A stretch of DNA of 42,019 bases from Bacteroidales bacterium (GTDB lineage: Bacteria > Bacteroidota > Bacteroidia > Bacteroidales > UBA932): NCBI GenBank assembly GCA_017443465.1, contig JAFRXO010000008.1, forward strand, positions 1 through 42,019, given 5' to 3'. Below the pieces are notes generated by a model, which did no database searches, was not told the DNA's origin, and saw only the letters and a list, made by a program, of their open reading frames with translations. Position numbers and translations under genes: made by a program. This document shows positions 33,954 to 42,019 of the stretch, piece after piece (position 1 is the stretch's first letter; each line of letters opens with the position of its first letter).

Positions 33954-36889
33954 TTGTCTTCAGCGATGAATGCGCGGCTCTTCCGCCCGTCTATGCATAT
34001 GCGGAGCGGCTTTTCAAAACGGACCATGCGGACGTATTCGGATTCATATACTGCCGGCATGGCGTCTAGGATGCTGACATCGAAGCGGTCGTCCCTTGCC
34101 CAGGGATCCACGTTGATATAGCCTACGTTGAAGGAGGTCATGTTCTGGAAGAAATGGGTCCCCTGGCTGGGATCCACCCGGAAATTTTCCAGAGAGCATT
34201 CAACCAGGGCCTTGGTCTCGGAGATGTCACCCCAGCGGACGGGGAGGCCGAGAGAGGGGATGCTGGATCCCCATCTTCCATAGCCGATGAGGACATATCC
34301 CCGGCCCTCGTTGCGCTCCATGGCGTTGAGGTTGGTGATTTCCTCGGCTATCTTGAGGGTGTTCATGGTGTCGAAGTTCTCCGGGCGGAGGTAGATCACA
34401 TCCTGCACTCCTTCAGCCCAGCCAATTCCCAGGGCGCTTGAAGAATCCACTATCGCCCCCTCAGTACTGATCTTGCTCCAGTCCACTTCTGTGGTGCGGC
34501 TGTCAAGGGATATCGGCCTGATCTGCAGGATGTTGAAGATGGATTTGTCGCTTCCGGGGTGGTCCAGGTCGGCGGCGAATTCTATCTCGACCCCGCACTT
34601 CATCTCATCCTGTGCGATGTCCAGGAGGCTGCGGAGGATCTCGGCCAGCGGGAATGTCCCGTAGCGGAGGATGTGGGCGAATGTGATGAATTTCGGACCG
34701 TTGGGGAGAGGCGAATCGACCAGCCTCATCTCCTCTAGGTCATATGTCGAAGCGACATGGCGGAGGTTCCTCATGCCGGTGCAGTCCTCTATCGGGATGC
34801 GCTCCAGGTTGATGGCGTCGTCCACGGAGGTCTTGAACCTGTCCGGGAGGAGGTTCAGCGCGAACATGTATTTCTGGGTGTCCCTCATCGCGAGATCCGG
34901 AGTCGAGGTCTGGAGGGCGCTCTTCGGATAGTCGGGGGAGAAGCGGAGCACCTGCTCGCCGTCTACTACCGCCTTTCCTAGGCCGAAGGCCACCTTGGCG
35001 ACACCTTCTTCGGGCCTCTCATGACCGATGGGGTAGAGGTTCACCGAGCGCACGACTCCCGAGAGGGTCGGGAACCATCTTCCGCCGTCTTCGCTTCCGC
35101 AGATCTCCTGGATGATTATGGCCATCTTCTCTTCGGAGATCACGTTGCCTGTAGCGACTATGTAGGAACGCGATGAGTTGTAGTAAACGCTGGCATAGAC
35201 GCTCTTTATGGCCTTGGAAAGGAGGCGGAGCATCTGGTCCTCGTTCTCCGTGCGGGGGATCATGTAGGTGGAATAGACTCCCGCAAAGGGCTGGTAATAA
35301 GAATCTTCTAGCTTGGAGGATGAGCGTATGGCAAGAGGCCTGTGACTGTGCCTGAGGTAGGTACGCAGGGCATCCATCATGTCCTGCGGAAGGGTGGCCG
35401 AGACGAACTCCGAGAGGATCTCCTGGTCGGAGATGTCGGAGTTGATGACGTACTGGAGACCGTTTTCAAGGATGAAGCGGTCAAAGTAGTCGGTGGTTAT
35501 TACGAGGGTCCTGGGCACAAGTACACGTACGCCTTCCCAGCTGTCGTAAAGGTCGTACTTCTGGAGGATATGGTTCAGGAATGCAAGGCCCCTCGCCTTG
35601 CCGCCGAGGGATCCTTCACCCAGGCGGGCGAAGCGTATGGCGCTGTTGTAGGAATCGTTGTCAAACCGGGCTACGGCACCCAGTCCCTGCCTCATGCGGA
35701 AGTCGTGGATGGCGTCCAGGAAGGTCTTTGCGGCTTCCGGATTACCCTTCATGTTCATGGCCTTGATCTTCTTTCCTACGGAGAAGATACCCCTGGCCAG
35801 GAGCCATTTACTGAGATAGTTCCTCGAGATGAGGGCGTCCAGTTCTTCCTGAGGGATGTCCCTCAGGATCTTCTCGACCCCGTAGAGGTCGGAAGCCCTT
35901 CCAGTCTCCTCGCCGGTCGTGGGATCCTTGACTACGAAGTCCCCGAAACCGAAATTGGCTCCGATGTACTCGGAGACCTCATGGGTCAGGGTCTTGGACT
36001 TCTTCATCACGAATCCGGCCTTAAGCTCGTTGGCGACTGTGCGCATGCTTTCCTGCGAGCTTTGGAGGAGGATCGGCATCTTGGGATCGTCTTCCCTTAC
36101 CATGCGGCAGAGATCCAGTCCGGCATCCAGTTTCTCTTCCGAAGACTTGTCACCCTTGTGGCGGACGAAACCGATGTCGGAGATGATGCCGAGGAGGCTT
36201 TTCCCGTAACGGGTGTAGATCTCCACGGCCTCGTCATAGCAGTTGGCCATCAGGATCTTGGGACGTGCCCTTTTACGGAAGATCTGCTGGCTCTCGTTGA
36301 GGGCGTCCTTGATGGACTCCTTGTTCTGCAGGAGCACGAGACGGTAGAGAAGTGGCAGGTAGGTCGAGTAGTAACGGATCGAATCTTCTACCAGGAGTAT
36401 GGCCTGGACACCGCCTTCGAGGATGTCATGCTCGGCGTTGAGTTTGTCCTCCAGCAGCTTGATAATGGCGATGATAAGGTCCGTGCTGTTGTTCCAGCTG
36501 AAGACGTAGTCAATGCAGGAACTGTCGAGTGAGGCGAGACGTTTGGAGATCTCTTTGGAGTAAGAGGTCAGAAGGACTATAGGCGTCTGCGGGGAAAGTC
36601 CCTTCACCTCGCGGGCGAAGTCGAACACGTCCGCAGCGCCTATGTTGTACATGCTTATTATCAGGTCGAAATCCTCTCCATTCTGGATCAGTGCGAGCGC
36701 CTCGGTGACCGTCTCTGCCCTGGTGATAGCCGGGGGATTGCTCAGTCCGAGGCCGCTGTATTCATATGCGATCTGCTCGTCGATCCTTCCGTCCTCTTCG
36801 AGGGCGAAGGAGTCATAATTGCTGCAAACCAGGAGGATCTTACGGATCCTCCTGGTCATCAAATCCTGGATTTCTTCCTTGATTTTCAT
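33950..36889 (-). CDS. Receiver-domain/PEP-pyruvate-binding ATP-grasp protein
   Basis: A 979-residue cytoplasmic protein. The N-terminus has a degenerate receiver domain (DLIISMYNIG lacks the phosphoacceptor aspartate) and a second, intact receiver (VEDS, GIISDIG, LLQSS, FVMKKS, about residues 165-310). From about 400 it matches the nucleotide-binding domain of pyruvate phosphate dikinase/PEP synthase: LGGKARGLAFLNHIL, SSSKLEDSYYQPFAGVYSTYM and FNILQIRPI. No swivelling phosphohistidine domain (GGxTSH) or PEP-binding barrel is seen, so it should not make PEP alone. The family is common in Bacteroidota, but its function is unknown to me. It follows gdhA by 7 bases and its start is in CATATG. 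Confidence 0.85.
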   Translation of the reverse strand: MKIKEEIQDLMTRRIRKILLVCSNYDSFALEEDGRIDEQIAYEYSGLGLSNPPAITRAETVTEALALIQNGEDFDLIISMYNIGAADVFDFAREVKGLSPQTPIVLLTSYSKEISKRLASLDSSCIDYVFSWNNSTDLIIAIIKLLEDKLNAEHDILEGGVQAILLVEDSIRYYSTYLPLLYRLVLLQNKESIKDALNESQQIFRKRARPKILMANCYDEAVEIYTRYGKSLLGIISDIGFVRHKGDKSSEEKLDAGLDLCRMVREDDPKMPILLQSSQESMRTVANELKAGFVMKKSKTLTHEVSEYIGANFGFGDFVVKDPTTGEETGRASDLYGVEKILRDIPQEELDALISRNYLSKWLLARGIFSVGKKIKAMNMKGNPEAAKTFLDAIHDFRMRQGLGAVARFDNDSYNSAIRFARLGEGSLGGKARGLAFLNHILQKYDLYDSWEGVRVLVPRTLVITTDYFDRFILENGLQYVINSDISDQEILSEFVSATLPQDMMDALRTYLRHSHRPLAIRSSSKLEDSYYQPFAGVYSTYMIPRTENEDQMLRLLSKAIKSVYASVYYNSSRSYIVATGNVISEEKMAIIIQEICGSEDGGRWFPTLSGVVRSVNLYPIGHERPEEGVAKVAFGLGKAVVDGEQVLRFSPDYPKSALQTSTPDLAMRDTQKYMFALNLLPDRFKTSVDDAINLERIPIEDCTGMRNLRHVASTYDLEEMRLVDSPLPNGPKFITFAHILRYGTFPLAEILRSLLDIAQDEMKCGVEIEFAADLDHPGSDKSIFNILQIRPISLDSRTTEVDWSKISTEGAIVDSSSALGIGWAEGVQDVIYLRPENFDTMNTLKIAEEITNLNAMERNEGRGYVLIGYGRWGSSIPSLGLPVRWGDISETKALVECSLENFRVDPSQGTHFFQNMTSFNVGYINVDPWARDDRFDVSILDAMPAVYESEYVRMVRFEKPLRICIDGRKSRAFIAEDK

Positions 36890-36896
36890 ATGTTTA

Positions 36897-38252
36897 CTAC
36901 ACGAGACCCTGGTCCATCATGGCACCGGCGACCTTTATGAAACCGGCGATGTTGGCGCCTTTCACGTAGTCCGTGTTGCCATTCTCGTCGGTACCGTACT
37001 GTACGCAGGCGGAGTGGATGTCATGCATGATGGTGTGGAGGTGGCTGTCGACTTCCTCCCTGGTCCATTTCTGCCTGATGGAGTTCTGGGTCATTTCAAG
37101 TCCCGAGGTAGCTACGCCACCGGCGTTGGAAGCTTTTCCGGGAGAGTAGAGGAGTCCTGCGCCCTGGATTGCGGCGATTGCATCCGGGGTGGTAGGCATG
37201 TTGGCGCCTTCGCAGACACAGCGGCATCCTCCCTCTATGAGGGCTTTGGCGTCATCGATCTCGATCTCGTTCTGGGTGGCGCAGGGAAGTGCGATGTCAC
37301 ACTTGATGCCCCAGGGCCTCTTTCCGGGATAGTAGCTTGCGGTGGGATATTTCTCGGCATATTCGCTGATCCTGCCGCGGCGTGCGTTCTTGAGGAACAT
37401 GACGAATTTCCACTTCTCGTCGTCGAGACCGTCCGGGTCATATATGAAACCGTTGCTGTCGGAGAGGGTAACTACTTTTGCTCCGAGGTCCATAGCCTTG
37501 CGTGCTGCGTACTGTGCTACGTTGCCCGCTCCGGAAACTGCAACCACGCTGTCCTTGAACCCAAGTCCTTTGCTGGCAAGCATTTCCTCAGCGAAATAAC
37601 AAACACCGAATCCGGTAGCTTCCGGACGGAGGAGACTTCCGCCCCATGCGAGTCCCTTTCCGGTGAGGGTGCCGGTGAACTCATTGCGGAGGCGTTTGTA
37701 CTGTCCGAAGAGGTAACCGATCTCCCTTCCGCCGACTCCGATGTCGCCGGCCGGGACGTCGGTGTCCTGTCCGATGTGTTTCTGGAGCTCTGTCATGAAG
37801 CTCTGGCAGAAGCGCATCACTTCATTGTTGGATTTGCCACGCGGGTTGAAATCCGAGCCGCCCTTTGCTCCGCCCATCGGAAGGGTGGTGAGGCTGTTCT
37901 TGAAGGTCTGCTCGAAGGCGAGGAACTTCATGATGCTCAGGTTGACGCTCGGGTGGAAACGGAGACCTCCCTTGTAGGGGCCTATGGCTGAATTCATCTG
38001 AACGCGGAAACCTCTGTTAATCTGGATGTCGCCCCTGTCGTCGATCCAGGGGACCCTGAACATTATTACCCTCTCGGGTTCGGTCATTCTTTCCATGATC
38101 TTCTCTTCGATGAGCCATGGATTCTCAACGATGTAGGGGGCTACGCTTCCTACAACGACTCTCACTGCCTGGTGGAATTCGTTCTCACCCGGGTTCTTCG
38201 CAATGAGGTTGGCCATGAAGGCCTCAATGAATTTGTCTGCGTTCAATGCCAT
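36897..38252 (-). CDS. gdhA: Glutamate dehydrogenase, hexameric NADP/NAD type
   Basis: It interconverts 2-oxoglutarate plus ammonia and glutamate. The 451-residue protein has the family's substrate motifs NSAIGPYKGGLRFHPSV and LPMGGAKGGSDFNPRG with the catalytic lysine, DVPAGDIGVGGREIGYLFG, and the Rossmann segment AVSGAGNVAQYAA. I took the ATG at 38252, which gives MALNADKFIEAF; a TTG two codons upstream is less likely. The gene has the clearest promoter of the window and heads the operon with the receiver/ATP-grasp and NlpC genes. Ammonia released by the nearby ammonia-lyase pathway would meet this enzyme, but that link is speculation. Confidence 0.97.
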   Translation of the reverse strand: MALNADKFIEAFMANLIAKNPGENEFHQAVRVVVGSVAPYIVENPWLIEEKIMERMTEPERVIMFRVPWIDDRGDIQINRGFRVQMNSAIGPYKGGLRFHPSVNLSIMKFLAFEQTFKNSLTTLPMGGAKGGSDFNPRGKSNNEVMRFCQSFMTELQKHIGQDTDVPAGDIGVGGREIGYLFGQYKRLRNEFTGTLTGKGLAWGGSLLRPEATGFGVCYFAEEMLASKGLGFKDSVVAVSGAGNVAQYAARKAMDLGAKVVTLSDSNGFIYDPDGLDDEKWKFVMFLKNARRGRISEYAEKYPTASYYPGKRPWGIKCDIALPCATQNEIEIDDAKALIEGGCRCVCEGANMPTTPDAIAAIQGAGLLYSPGKASNAGGVATSGLEMTQNSIRQKWTREEVDSHLHTIMHDIHSACVQYGTDENGNTDYVKGANIAGFIKVAGAMMDQGLV

Positions 38253-38286
38253 ATGCAATTAGGTTTTTTGGGTTAAACTGCTGTTT

Positions 38287-38317
38287 CAAATTTAAGCAAT
38301 CTAGGTTTTTCTGCAAA
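38287..38317 (-). promoter_or_regulatory. Promoter of gdhA
   Basis: On the minus strand, -33 TTTG (38317-38314), a 19-base spacer and -7 TAAATTTG (38294-38287) give a near-perfect Bacteroidota promoter, about 35 bases before the gdhA ATG. Confidence 0.75.
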
Positions 38318-38377
38318 TAAAATTTTATATAAATCGTTGATAGAGCATTGAAGGACAGGGTTTGAGGCCCTAAAATG

Positions 38378-38414
38378 AGCCCCCCGGGAGTCCTTTCGGA
38401 ACTTCCGGGGGGCT
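38378..38414 (-). terminator. Candidate terminator of pnp
   Basis: A strong stem, AGCCCCCCGGGA with TTCCGGGGGGCT, lies 36 bases beyond the pnp stop. On the minus strand the sequence after it (CATTTTAG) is only weakly T-rich, so termination may be partial. It separates pnp from gdhA. Confidence 0.7.
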
Positions 38415-38449
38415 GAAGCTGCGGGTAATCCTGCCGCTGTTTTCAGCGA

Positions 38450-40846
38450 CTAGAAGTACTCTTCGTCGTTGGTGCGGGGCATGTCGAAGTCCTGGGACTC
38501 GGCATTCCTGCGCTCCTGGTGGTGACGCTCGGCGTTTTTGTCATTGCCGCCGTTCCTGCGGTCGTCGCGGCGCCTGTTGTCACCGTTCCTGCGGTCATCC
38601 CGCGGGCCGCGCCTTTCACCCTGGGGGCCGCCCCTGCGCTCGTCGCGCGGAGCACGCCTTTCGCCCTGGGCACCACCCCTGCGGTCGTTACCGTTTCCAC
38701 GGGGCCTGCGCTCTTCGACGTAGCCTTCCGGCTTCGGGGTGAGAGCCCTCATGGAGAGCCTCATCTTACCACTCTTCTCATCGATCTCGAGGAGTTTGAC
38801 ATCGACTTCCTGGCCTTCCTTGAGCACGTCGGTGACGTTCTCGGTCTTCTCCCAGGAAATCTCGCTCACGTGGAGAAGTCCCTCCTTGCCGGGGAGAATC
38901 TCTACGAATGCGCCGAAGTCGAGGATGGAGACGATCTTGCCGTGGTAAACCTTACCGGCCTCGGGAACCTCGCATATGCTCATGATCCACTTGTAAGCCT
39001 TCTCCATAGCCTCGGCATCGTTGGTAGCGATGTCCACGACACCCTTGCCGTCCACCTCGTCGATGTTGATGATGGCACCGGTCTCTGCCTGGATCTTCTG
39101 GATGGTCTCTCCACCCTTGCCGATGACAGCGCCGATGAATTCCTTGTCGATCTCGAAGGACTTGATCCTCGGAACGAAAGGCTTGTAATCCTCGCGCGGA
39201 GTGTCCATGCACTTGCGCATCTCGCCGAGGATGTGCATACGTCCGTCGTGAGCCTGCTTGAGAGCTTTCTCGAGAACCTCATATGAAAGGCCGTCCACCT
39301 TGATGTCCATCTGGGTAGCGGTGATACCGTCCTCGGTACCTGCAACCTTGAAGTCCATGTCTCCGAGGTGGTCCTCGTCACCGAGGATGTCGGTAAGGAT
39401 GGCATAACGGTCATTGGGACGCTCTGCATCGGTGATGAGGCCCATTGCCACGCCGCTGACCATCTTGCTGATCTTGACGCCGGCGTCCATGAGTGCGAGG
39501 CATCCGCCGCAGATCGAAGCCTGCGAAGAAGAACCGTTGGACTCAAGGATTTCGCTGACGACGCGAAGGGCATACGGGAACTCGGGAGCCGTCGGGATGA
39601 CGGGCTTGAGAGCCCTCATGGCGAGGTTTCCGTGTCCGACCTCACGACGTCCTACACCCCTCTGGGCTTTGGCTTCGCCGGTGGCGAAAGGCGGGAAGTT
39701 GTAGTGGAGCACGAACTGCTGGTCACCCTGGATGAGGACCTCGTCGAGTTCCTTCATATCCTGCTTCGTGCCGAGGGTAACGGTAGCGAGAGACTGGGTC
39801 TCGCCGCGGGTGAAGATAGCTGAACCGTGAACGCAGGGGAGCACGTCGGTCTCGCACCAGATGGGGCGGACCTGGGTGGTCTGCCTTCCGTCAACCCTCA
39901 AGCCCTCATCGAGGACGAGGTTGCGGAGAGCTTCCCTCTGCTCGTGAGCGAAATAGCGGGCTGCCATCGATCCCTTGGCCTCCTGGTCCTCCTCAGAGAG
40001 GGTGGCGAGGAACTCATCGTAGATCTTGGAGAAGCCCTCTTCGCGCTCTTTCTTGGGCTTGGCAGCCTTTGCGAGCTCGTAGCACTTCTGGTAGCAGGCA
40101 TCGTGGACCGCCTTGCGGAGGTCTTCGTCCTGGACGTCGTGGGGATAGTCCCTCTTGACGTCTTTGCCCAGCTCCTTGTTGAGGTCCTTCTGCACGCGGC
40201 AGTGAACCTTGATAGCCTCGTGGGCGGTCTTTATGGCCTCGAGCATAACGCTCTCGGGAACTTCTTTCATTTCGCCCTCGACCATCATTATGTTCTCTTC
40301 GGTAGCTGCGACCATGAGGTCCAGGTCGGCATCAGCCATTTCTGAGAAGTTGGGGTCGATCTTGAACTGCCCGCCTATCCTTGCAACGCGGACCTCGGAA
40401 ATCGGACCGAGGAAGGGGATGTCGCTGGCAGCGAGGGCACTGGATGCCGCAAGGCCTGCGAGTGCATCGGGCTGGATGTCAGCCTCTGCGGAAAGCAGCC
40501 ATATGTTCACAAAGACTGCGAGATGGAAATCATCCGGGAAAAGGGGCCTGAGAGCCCTGTCAACGAGTCGTGCAATGAGCACCTCATAGTCGGATGCCTT
40601 GCCTTCCCTTTTCATGAAGCCTCCGGGATAACGGCCTGCGGAGTAGAATTTTTCTTTGTAGTCCACCTGAAGTGGGAGGAAGTCAGATCCTTCATCTGCT
40701 TCCTTTGCACATGTAACAGTCGCGAGAAGCACCGTGCCTCCCATCCGAACGACTGCGGCACCATCTGCCTGCTTGGCAACCTTGCCAGTCTCGATTTCAA
40801 TTGTCCGACCGTCGGGCAATGAGATTGTCTTTGTGATAACGTTCAT
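38450..40846 (-). CDS. pnp: Polyribonucleotide nucleotidyltransferase (PNPase)
   Basis: A phosphorolytic 3'-5' exoribonuclease of RNA decay. Its 798 residues contain two RNase PH domains (about 10-150 and 330-540, with [12 protein letters not shown] and [13 protein letters not shown]), a KH domain ([25 protein letters not shown], about 565-620), and an S1 domain ([23 protein letters not shown], about 640-710). After about residue 712 comes an 85-residue low-complexity tail of RRGG, QGERR and PRDDRR repeats, ending in an acidic DEEYF. The tail is longer than the roughly 700-residue core of usual PNPases and looks like an RGG-type RNA-binding extension. It is next to rpsO, a classical pairing. 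Confidence 0.97.
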   Translation of the reverse strand: MNVITKTISLPDGRTIEIETGKVAKQADGAAVVRMGGTVLLATVTCAKEADEGSDFLPLQVDYKEKFYSAGRYPGGFMKREGKASDYEVLIARLVDRALRPLFPDDFHLAVFVNIWLLSAEADIQPDALAGLAASSALAASDIPFLGPISEVRVARIGGQFKIDPNFSEMADADLDLMVAATEENIMMVEGEMKEVPESVMLEAIKTAHEAIKVHCRVQKDLNKELGKDVKRDYPHDVQDEDLRKAVHDACYQKCYELAKAAKPKKEREEGFSKIYDEFLATLSEEDQEAKGSMAARYFAHEQREALRNLVLDEGLRVDGRQTTQVRPIWCETDVLPCVHGSAIFTRGETQSLATVTLGTKQDMKELDEVLIQGDQQFVLHYNFPPFATGEAKAQRGVGRREVGHGNLAMRALKPVIPTAPEFPYALRVVSEILESNGSSSQASICGGCLALMDAGVKISKMVSGVAMGLITDAERPNDRYAILTDILGDEDHLGDMDFKVAGTEDGITATQMDIKVDGLSYEVLEKALKQAHDGRMHILGEMRKCMDTPREDYKPFVPRIKSFEIDKEFIGAVIGKGGETIQKIQAETGAIINIDEVDGKGVVDIATNDAEAMEKAYKWIMSICEVPEAGKVYHGKIVSILDFGAFVEILPGKEGLLHVSEISWEKTENVTDVLKEGQEVDVKLLEIDEKSGKMRLSMRALTPKPEGYVEERRPRGNGNDRRGGAQGERRAPRDERRGGPQGERRGPRDDRRNGDNRRRDDRRNGGNDKNAERHHQERRNAESQDFDMPRTNDEEYF

Positions 40847-40876
40847 TACTTATATCGATTTTCCGAAAATGCAAAG

Positions 40877-40917
40877 AAAAAGGGACGGGAACCCTTGTGG
40901 GAAAACCGTCCCTTTTT
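40877..40917 (-). terminator. Intrinsic terminator between rpsO and pnp
   Basis: AAAAAGGGACGG (40877-40888) pairs perfectly with CCGTCCCTTTTT (40906-40917), a 12-bp stem with T tracts on both strands, just after the rpsO stop. Read-through would supply pnp, for which I found no clear separate promoter. Confidence 0.88.
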
Positions 40918-40924
40918 AAGTGGA

Positions 40925-41200
40925 CTATCGTCTGAGTCCCAGCTCTTTGACGATGCTCCTGTATCGTTCGATGTCAATCTTCTGGAGGTAATCCAGGAGC
41001 TGACGTCTCTTACCTACGAGGCGAAGGAGGGAGCGGCGGGTAACCACGTCCTTCTTGTTCTTCTTCACATGCTCCGTCAGGTGCGCGATACGGTAGGAGA
41101 ATAAAGCAACTTGACTCTCAGGTGAGCCGGTGTCTGTATTGGACTTCCCGTACTTAGCGAAAATCTCTTGCTTCTTTTCTGGCATCAAATACTCAGCCAT
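40925..41200 (-). CDS. rpsO: Small ribosomal subunit protein S15
   Basis: A primary 16S rRNA-binding protein of the small subunit. The 91 residues match S15 in full: [25 protein letters not shown], the RNA-binding loop with [18 protein letters not shown], and [16 protein letters not shown]. Typical S15 is 88-90 residues, so the ATG at 41200 (MAEYL) adds only a few; a start at the inner MPEKK is also possible. A good promoter lies 63 bases upstream and a strong terminator just downstream. The leader (41201-41262) could hold the autoregulatory site known in other S15 genes, but I see no recognised structure. Confidence 0.97.
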   Translation of the reverse strand: MAEYLMPEKKQEIFAKYGKSNTDTGSPESQVALFSYRIAHLTEHVKKNKKDVVTRRSLLRLVGKRRQLLDYLQKIDIERYRSIVKELGLRR

Positions 41201-41262
41201 TGTGCAAAAAATTTAAGTGAATAAAAATTAGCTAATTGCTTTTCCAACTGGAAAAAAGCCTG

Positions 41263-41294
41263 CAAATTTAGGCATAATTCTCGGACAAACCAAA
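41263..41294 (-). promoter_or_regulatory. Promoter of rpsO
   Basis: On the minus strand, -33 TTTG (41294-41291), a 20-base spacer, and -7 TAAATTTG (41270-41263) make a good Bacteroidota promoter. It is followed by a 62-base AT-rich leader. Confidence 0.7.
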
Positions 41295-41303
41295 CTGTTT
41301 TGG

Positions 41304-41323
41304 GAAAAAGTGCCTTTTAGGCA
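41304..41323 (-). terminator. Weak candidate terminator of the YccF gene
   Basis: On the minus strand, TGCC-TAAAA-GGCA is followed by CTTTTT, 45 bases past the YccF stop. The 4-bp stem is short, so this is a tentative call. Confidence 0.4.
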
Positions 41324-41368
41324 TGAAATGCTCAGGTTGAACGGGGGGGACGGGCATTTCCAGGATGG

Positions 41369-41737
41369 TCAGCGGATCTCCTTGCCGAAGGGGAAGACAG
41401 ATGCGATCGCCATCTTGAAGTGCTGTACGCCCCAGGGGATCCCGATTATGGAGATAAAGCATATGAGTGCGCAGAACAGGTGGATGACTGCGATCTCCCA
41501 CCATCCGAGGAGGATCCATATGAGGTTCATCACTACCGAGACGCAGCCCGGCTCATCAGGCCCGTTCACCAGTTCGCGGCCGAACGGCCAGAGGGCATAT
41601 GTCCCCAGTTTGAACAGCTGCAGGCCGAACGGGATGCCGATGAATGTAATGCACATCAGCAGGCCGACCAGGTAGTAGATCAGGGCGATGACAAGGCCGC
41701 CCAGAATGAGCCACAGGATATTCCCCAAAATTTTCAT
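41369..41737 (-). CDS. YccF-family inner-membrane protein
   Basis: A 122-residue membrane protein with two tandem YccF repeats: GIPFGLQLFKLGTYALWPFGRE near residues 34-55 and GIPWGVQHFKMAIASVFPFGKEI near 99-121, each preceded by hydrophobic helices. The family has no established function that I know of. It lies alone between rpsO and the right edge, with its own candidate promoter upstream and a weak hairpin downstream. Confidence 0.88.
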   Translation of the reverse strand: MKILGNILWLILGGLVIALIYYLVGLLMCITFIGIPFGLQLFKLGTYALWPFGRELVNGPDEPGCVSVVMNLIWILLGWWEIAVIHLFCALICFISIIGIPWGVQHFKMAIASVFPFGKEIR

Positions 41738-41777
41738 CTTTTCAGGTCTTTTTTGGTTCTGTCTTTGGTAACGGCTT

Positions 41778-41785
41778 CAAAGATA
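41778..41785 (-). promoter_or_regulatory. Candidate -7 box of the YccF gene
   Basis: On the minus strand the box reads TATCTTTG, identical to the gpmA box, 40 bases upstream of the ATG. A near -33 match, TTTA, sits 21 bases further upstream (41810-41807). Confidence 0.5.
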
Positions 41786-41900
41786 GTAATTTGTCCGGAA
41801 ATGGCCTAAATAACGTGTTGGCTCCGGTGCGGCTGGCTCCACCGTGGATATCGTCCTGCGGTGGCTCTCGCATGGCCATTGTCTTTCCCTGAAAAAAGTT

Positions 41901-41921
41901 GACTCGCAAAACACACGAGTC
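41901..41921. repeat. Short inverted repeat before the edge gene
   Basis: GACTCG (41901-41906) and CGAGTC (41916-41921) form a 6-bp palindrome with a 9-base spacer, directly before the ATG of the edge gene. It could be an operator or part of an insertion-sequence end. Confidence 0.45.
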
Positions 41922-41924
41922 ATA

Positions 41925-42019
41925 ATGTTTCAGTATCAAACAAAGACACGAGATCTTTACTATGACAAAGCGATTGATTTGTATGTAAGAGAGGGCCTCT
42001 CATACAGACAGATTGCCAA
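41925..42019 (+). CDS. Partial protein with N-terminal helix-turn-helix, possibly a transposase
   Basis: Only the first 31 codons are in the window. The product starts MFQYQTKTRDLYYDKA and continues IDLYVREGLSYRQIA, a pattern typical of the first helices of a transposase-type or small regulator HTH. Codons are more AT-rich (TTG, GTA, AGA, AAA, TTT) than in neighbouring genes, and a palindrome sits just before the ATG; both suit a mobile-element origin. With the rest missing, the family cannot be named. The 187 bases between this ATG and the YccF start hold only that promoter and the palindrome. Confidence 0.5.
   Translation, partial: MFQYQTKTRDLYYDKAIDLYVREGLSYRQIA

Noticed and set aside
34000-37991. 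Long plus-strand open frames over 35342-36532 and 36819-37991
   Set aside because: They are antisense to the receiver/ATP-grasp and gdhA genes and show no conserved motifs.
38519-39286. Direct-repeat-like GC-rich tract antisense to the pnp 3' end
   Set aside because: The repetition is the coding pattern of the Arg/Gly tail of PNPase, not a separate repeat element.
41899-41926. TTGACT, 16 bases, CATAAT, resembling a sigma-70 promoter
   Set aside because: Bacteroidota use a different consensus, and the -10-like part overlaps the start codon, so it could not serve this gene.

Overview
The window reads as a chromosomal segment of a Bacteroidota bacterium, most likely order Bacteroidales; the family is not resolved. 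Supporting signs are Bacteroidota-type promoters (a -7 box TAnnTTTG, in the best cases with a -33 TTTG about 20 nt upstream), lipoprotein signals of the phylum's type, a PorV-like barrel beside a protease with a type IX-like C-terminal domain, an Rnf operon headed by an RseC-family gene, a PorSS-era cell-envelope gene set, and a tyrosine ammonia-lyase closely resembling the Flavobacterium flexirubin enzyme. Base composition is moderately GC-rich, with compact, often ATGA-overlapping operons. No stretch over 300 bases lacks a gene.

Layout. 1-140: 3' end of a 5S rRNA and its terminator. 200-2282 (+): gpmA-eno glycolytic pair. 2351-2483: a long palindromic element at a convergent junction. 2494-11679 (-): operon alaS, LptF/G-Fmt fusion, thiN, subtilisin-like lipoprotein, PorV-like barrel. 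11680-11777: divergent promoter region. 11778-33273 (+): a continuous same-strand block with two M23 peptidases, a MerR-type regulator, a zinc-ribbon coiled-coil protein, dnaB, a DUF3108 protein, RseC-like protein, rnfBCDGEA, then an aryl-polyene/flexirubin-like pigment cluster (tyrosine ammonia-lyase, methyltransferase-ACP fusion, LpxL-like acyltransferase, hotdog dehydratase, ketosynthase, ACP, ketosynthase plus chain-length-factor-like fusion, glycosyltransferase, small transporter, LolA-like protein). 33267-38252 (-): operon gdhA, a receiver/ATP-grasp protein, NlpC/P60 lipoprotein. 38450-41737 (-): pnp, rpsO and a YccF protein. The right edge holds the first codons of a possible transposase-type HTH protein.

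Working together: the pigment genes form a nearly complete pathway. The lyase would make 4-coumarate from tyrosine, the ACPs and ketosynthases extend it, the dehydratase introduces double bonds, the methyltransferase decorates the aryl head, and the acyltransferase, glycosyltransferase, transporter and LolA-like protein handle attachment and envelope delivery. No aryl-CoA/ACP ligase, ketoreductase or dialkylresorcinol genes are visible here.

Two signals stand out beyond the genes. First, two structured palindromic elements (2351-2483 and 30293-30442) share unpaired motifs while their stems differ in sequence yet still pair; one sits in frame inside a ketosynthase gene and appears to have fused two genes. 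Second, the hexamer CATATG occurs about 74 times by manual count, roughly ten times the composition-based expectation, in all codon phases and at several start codons, like a highly iterated palindrome.
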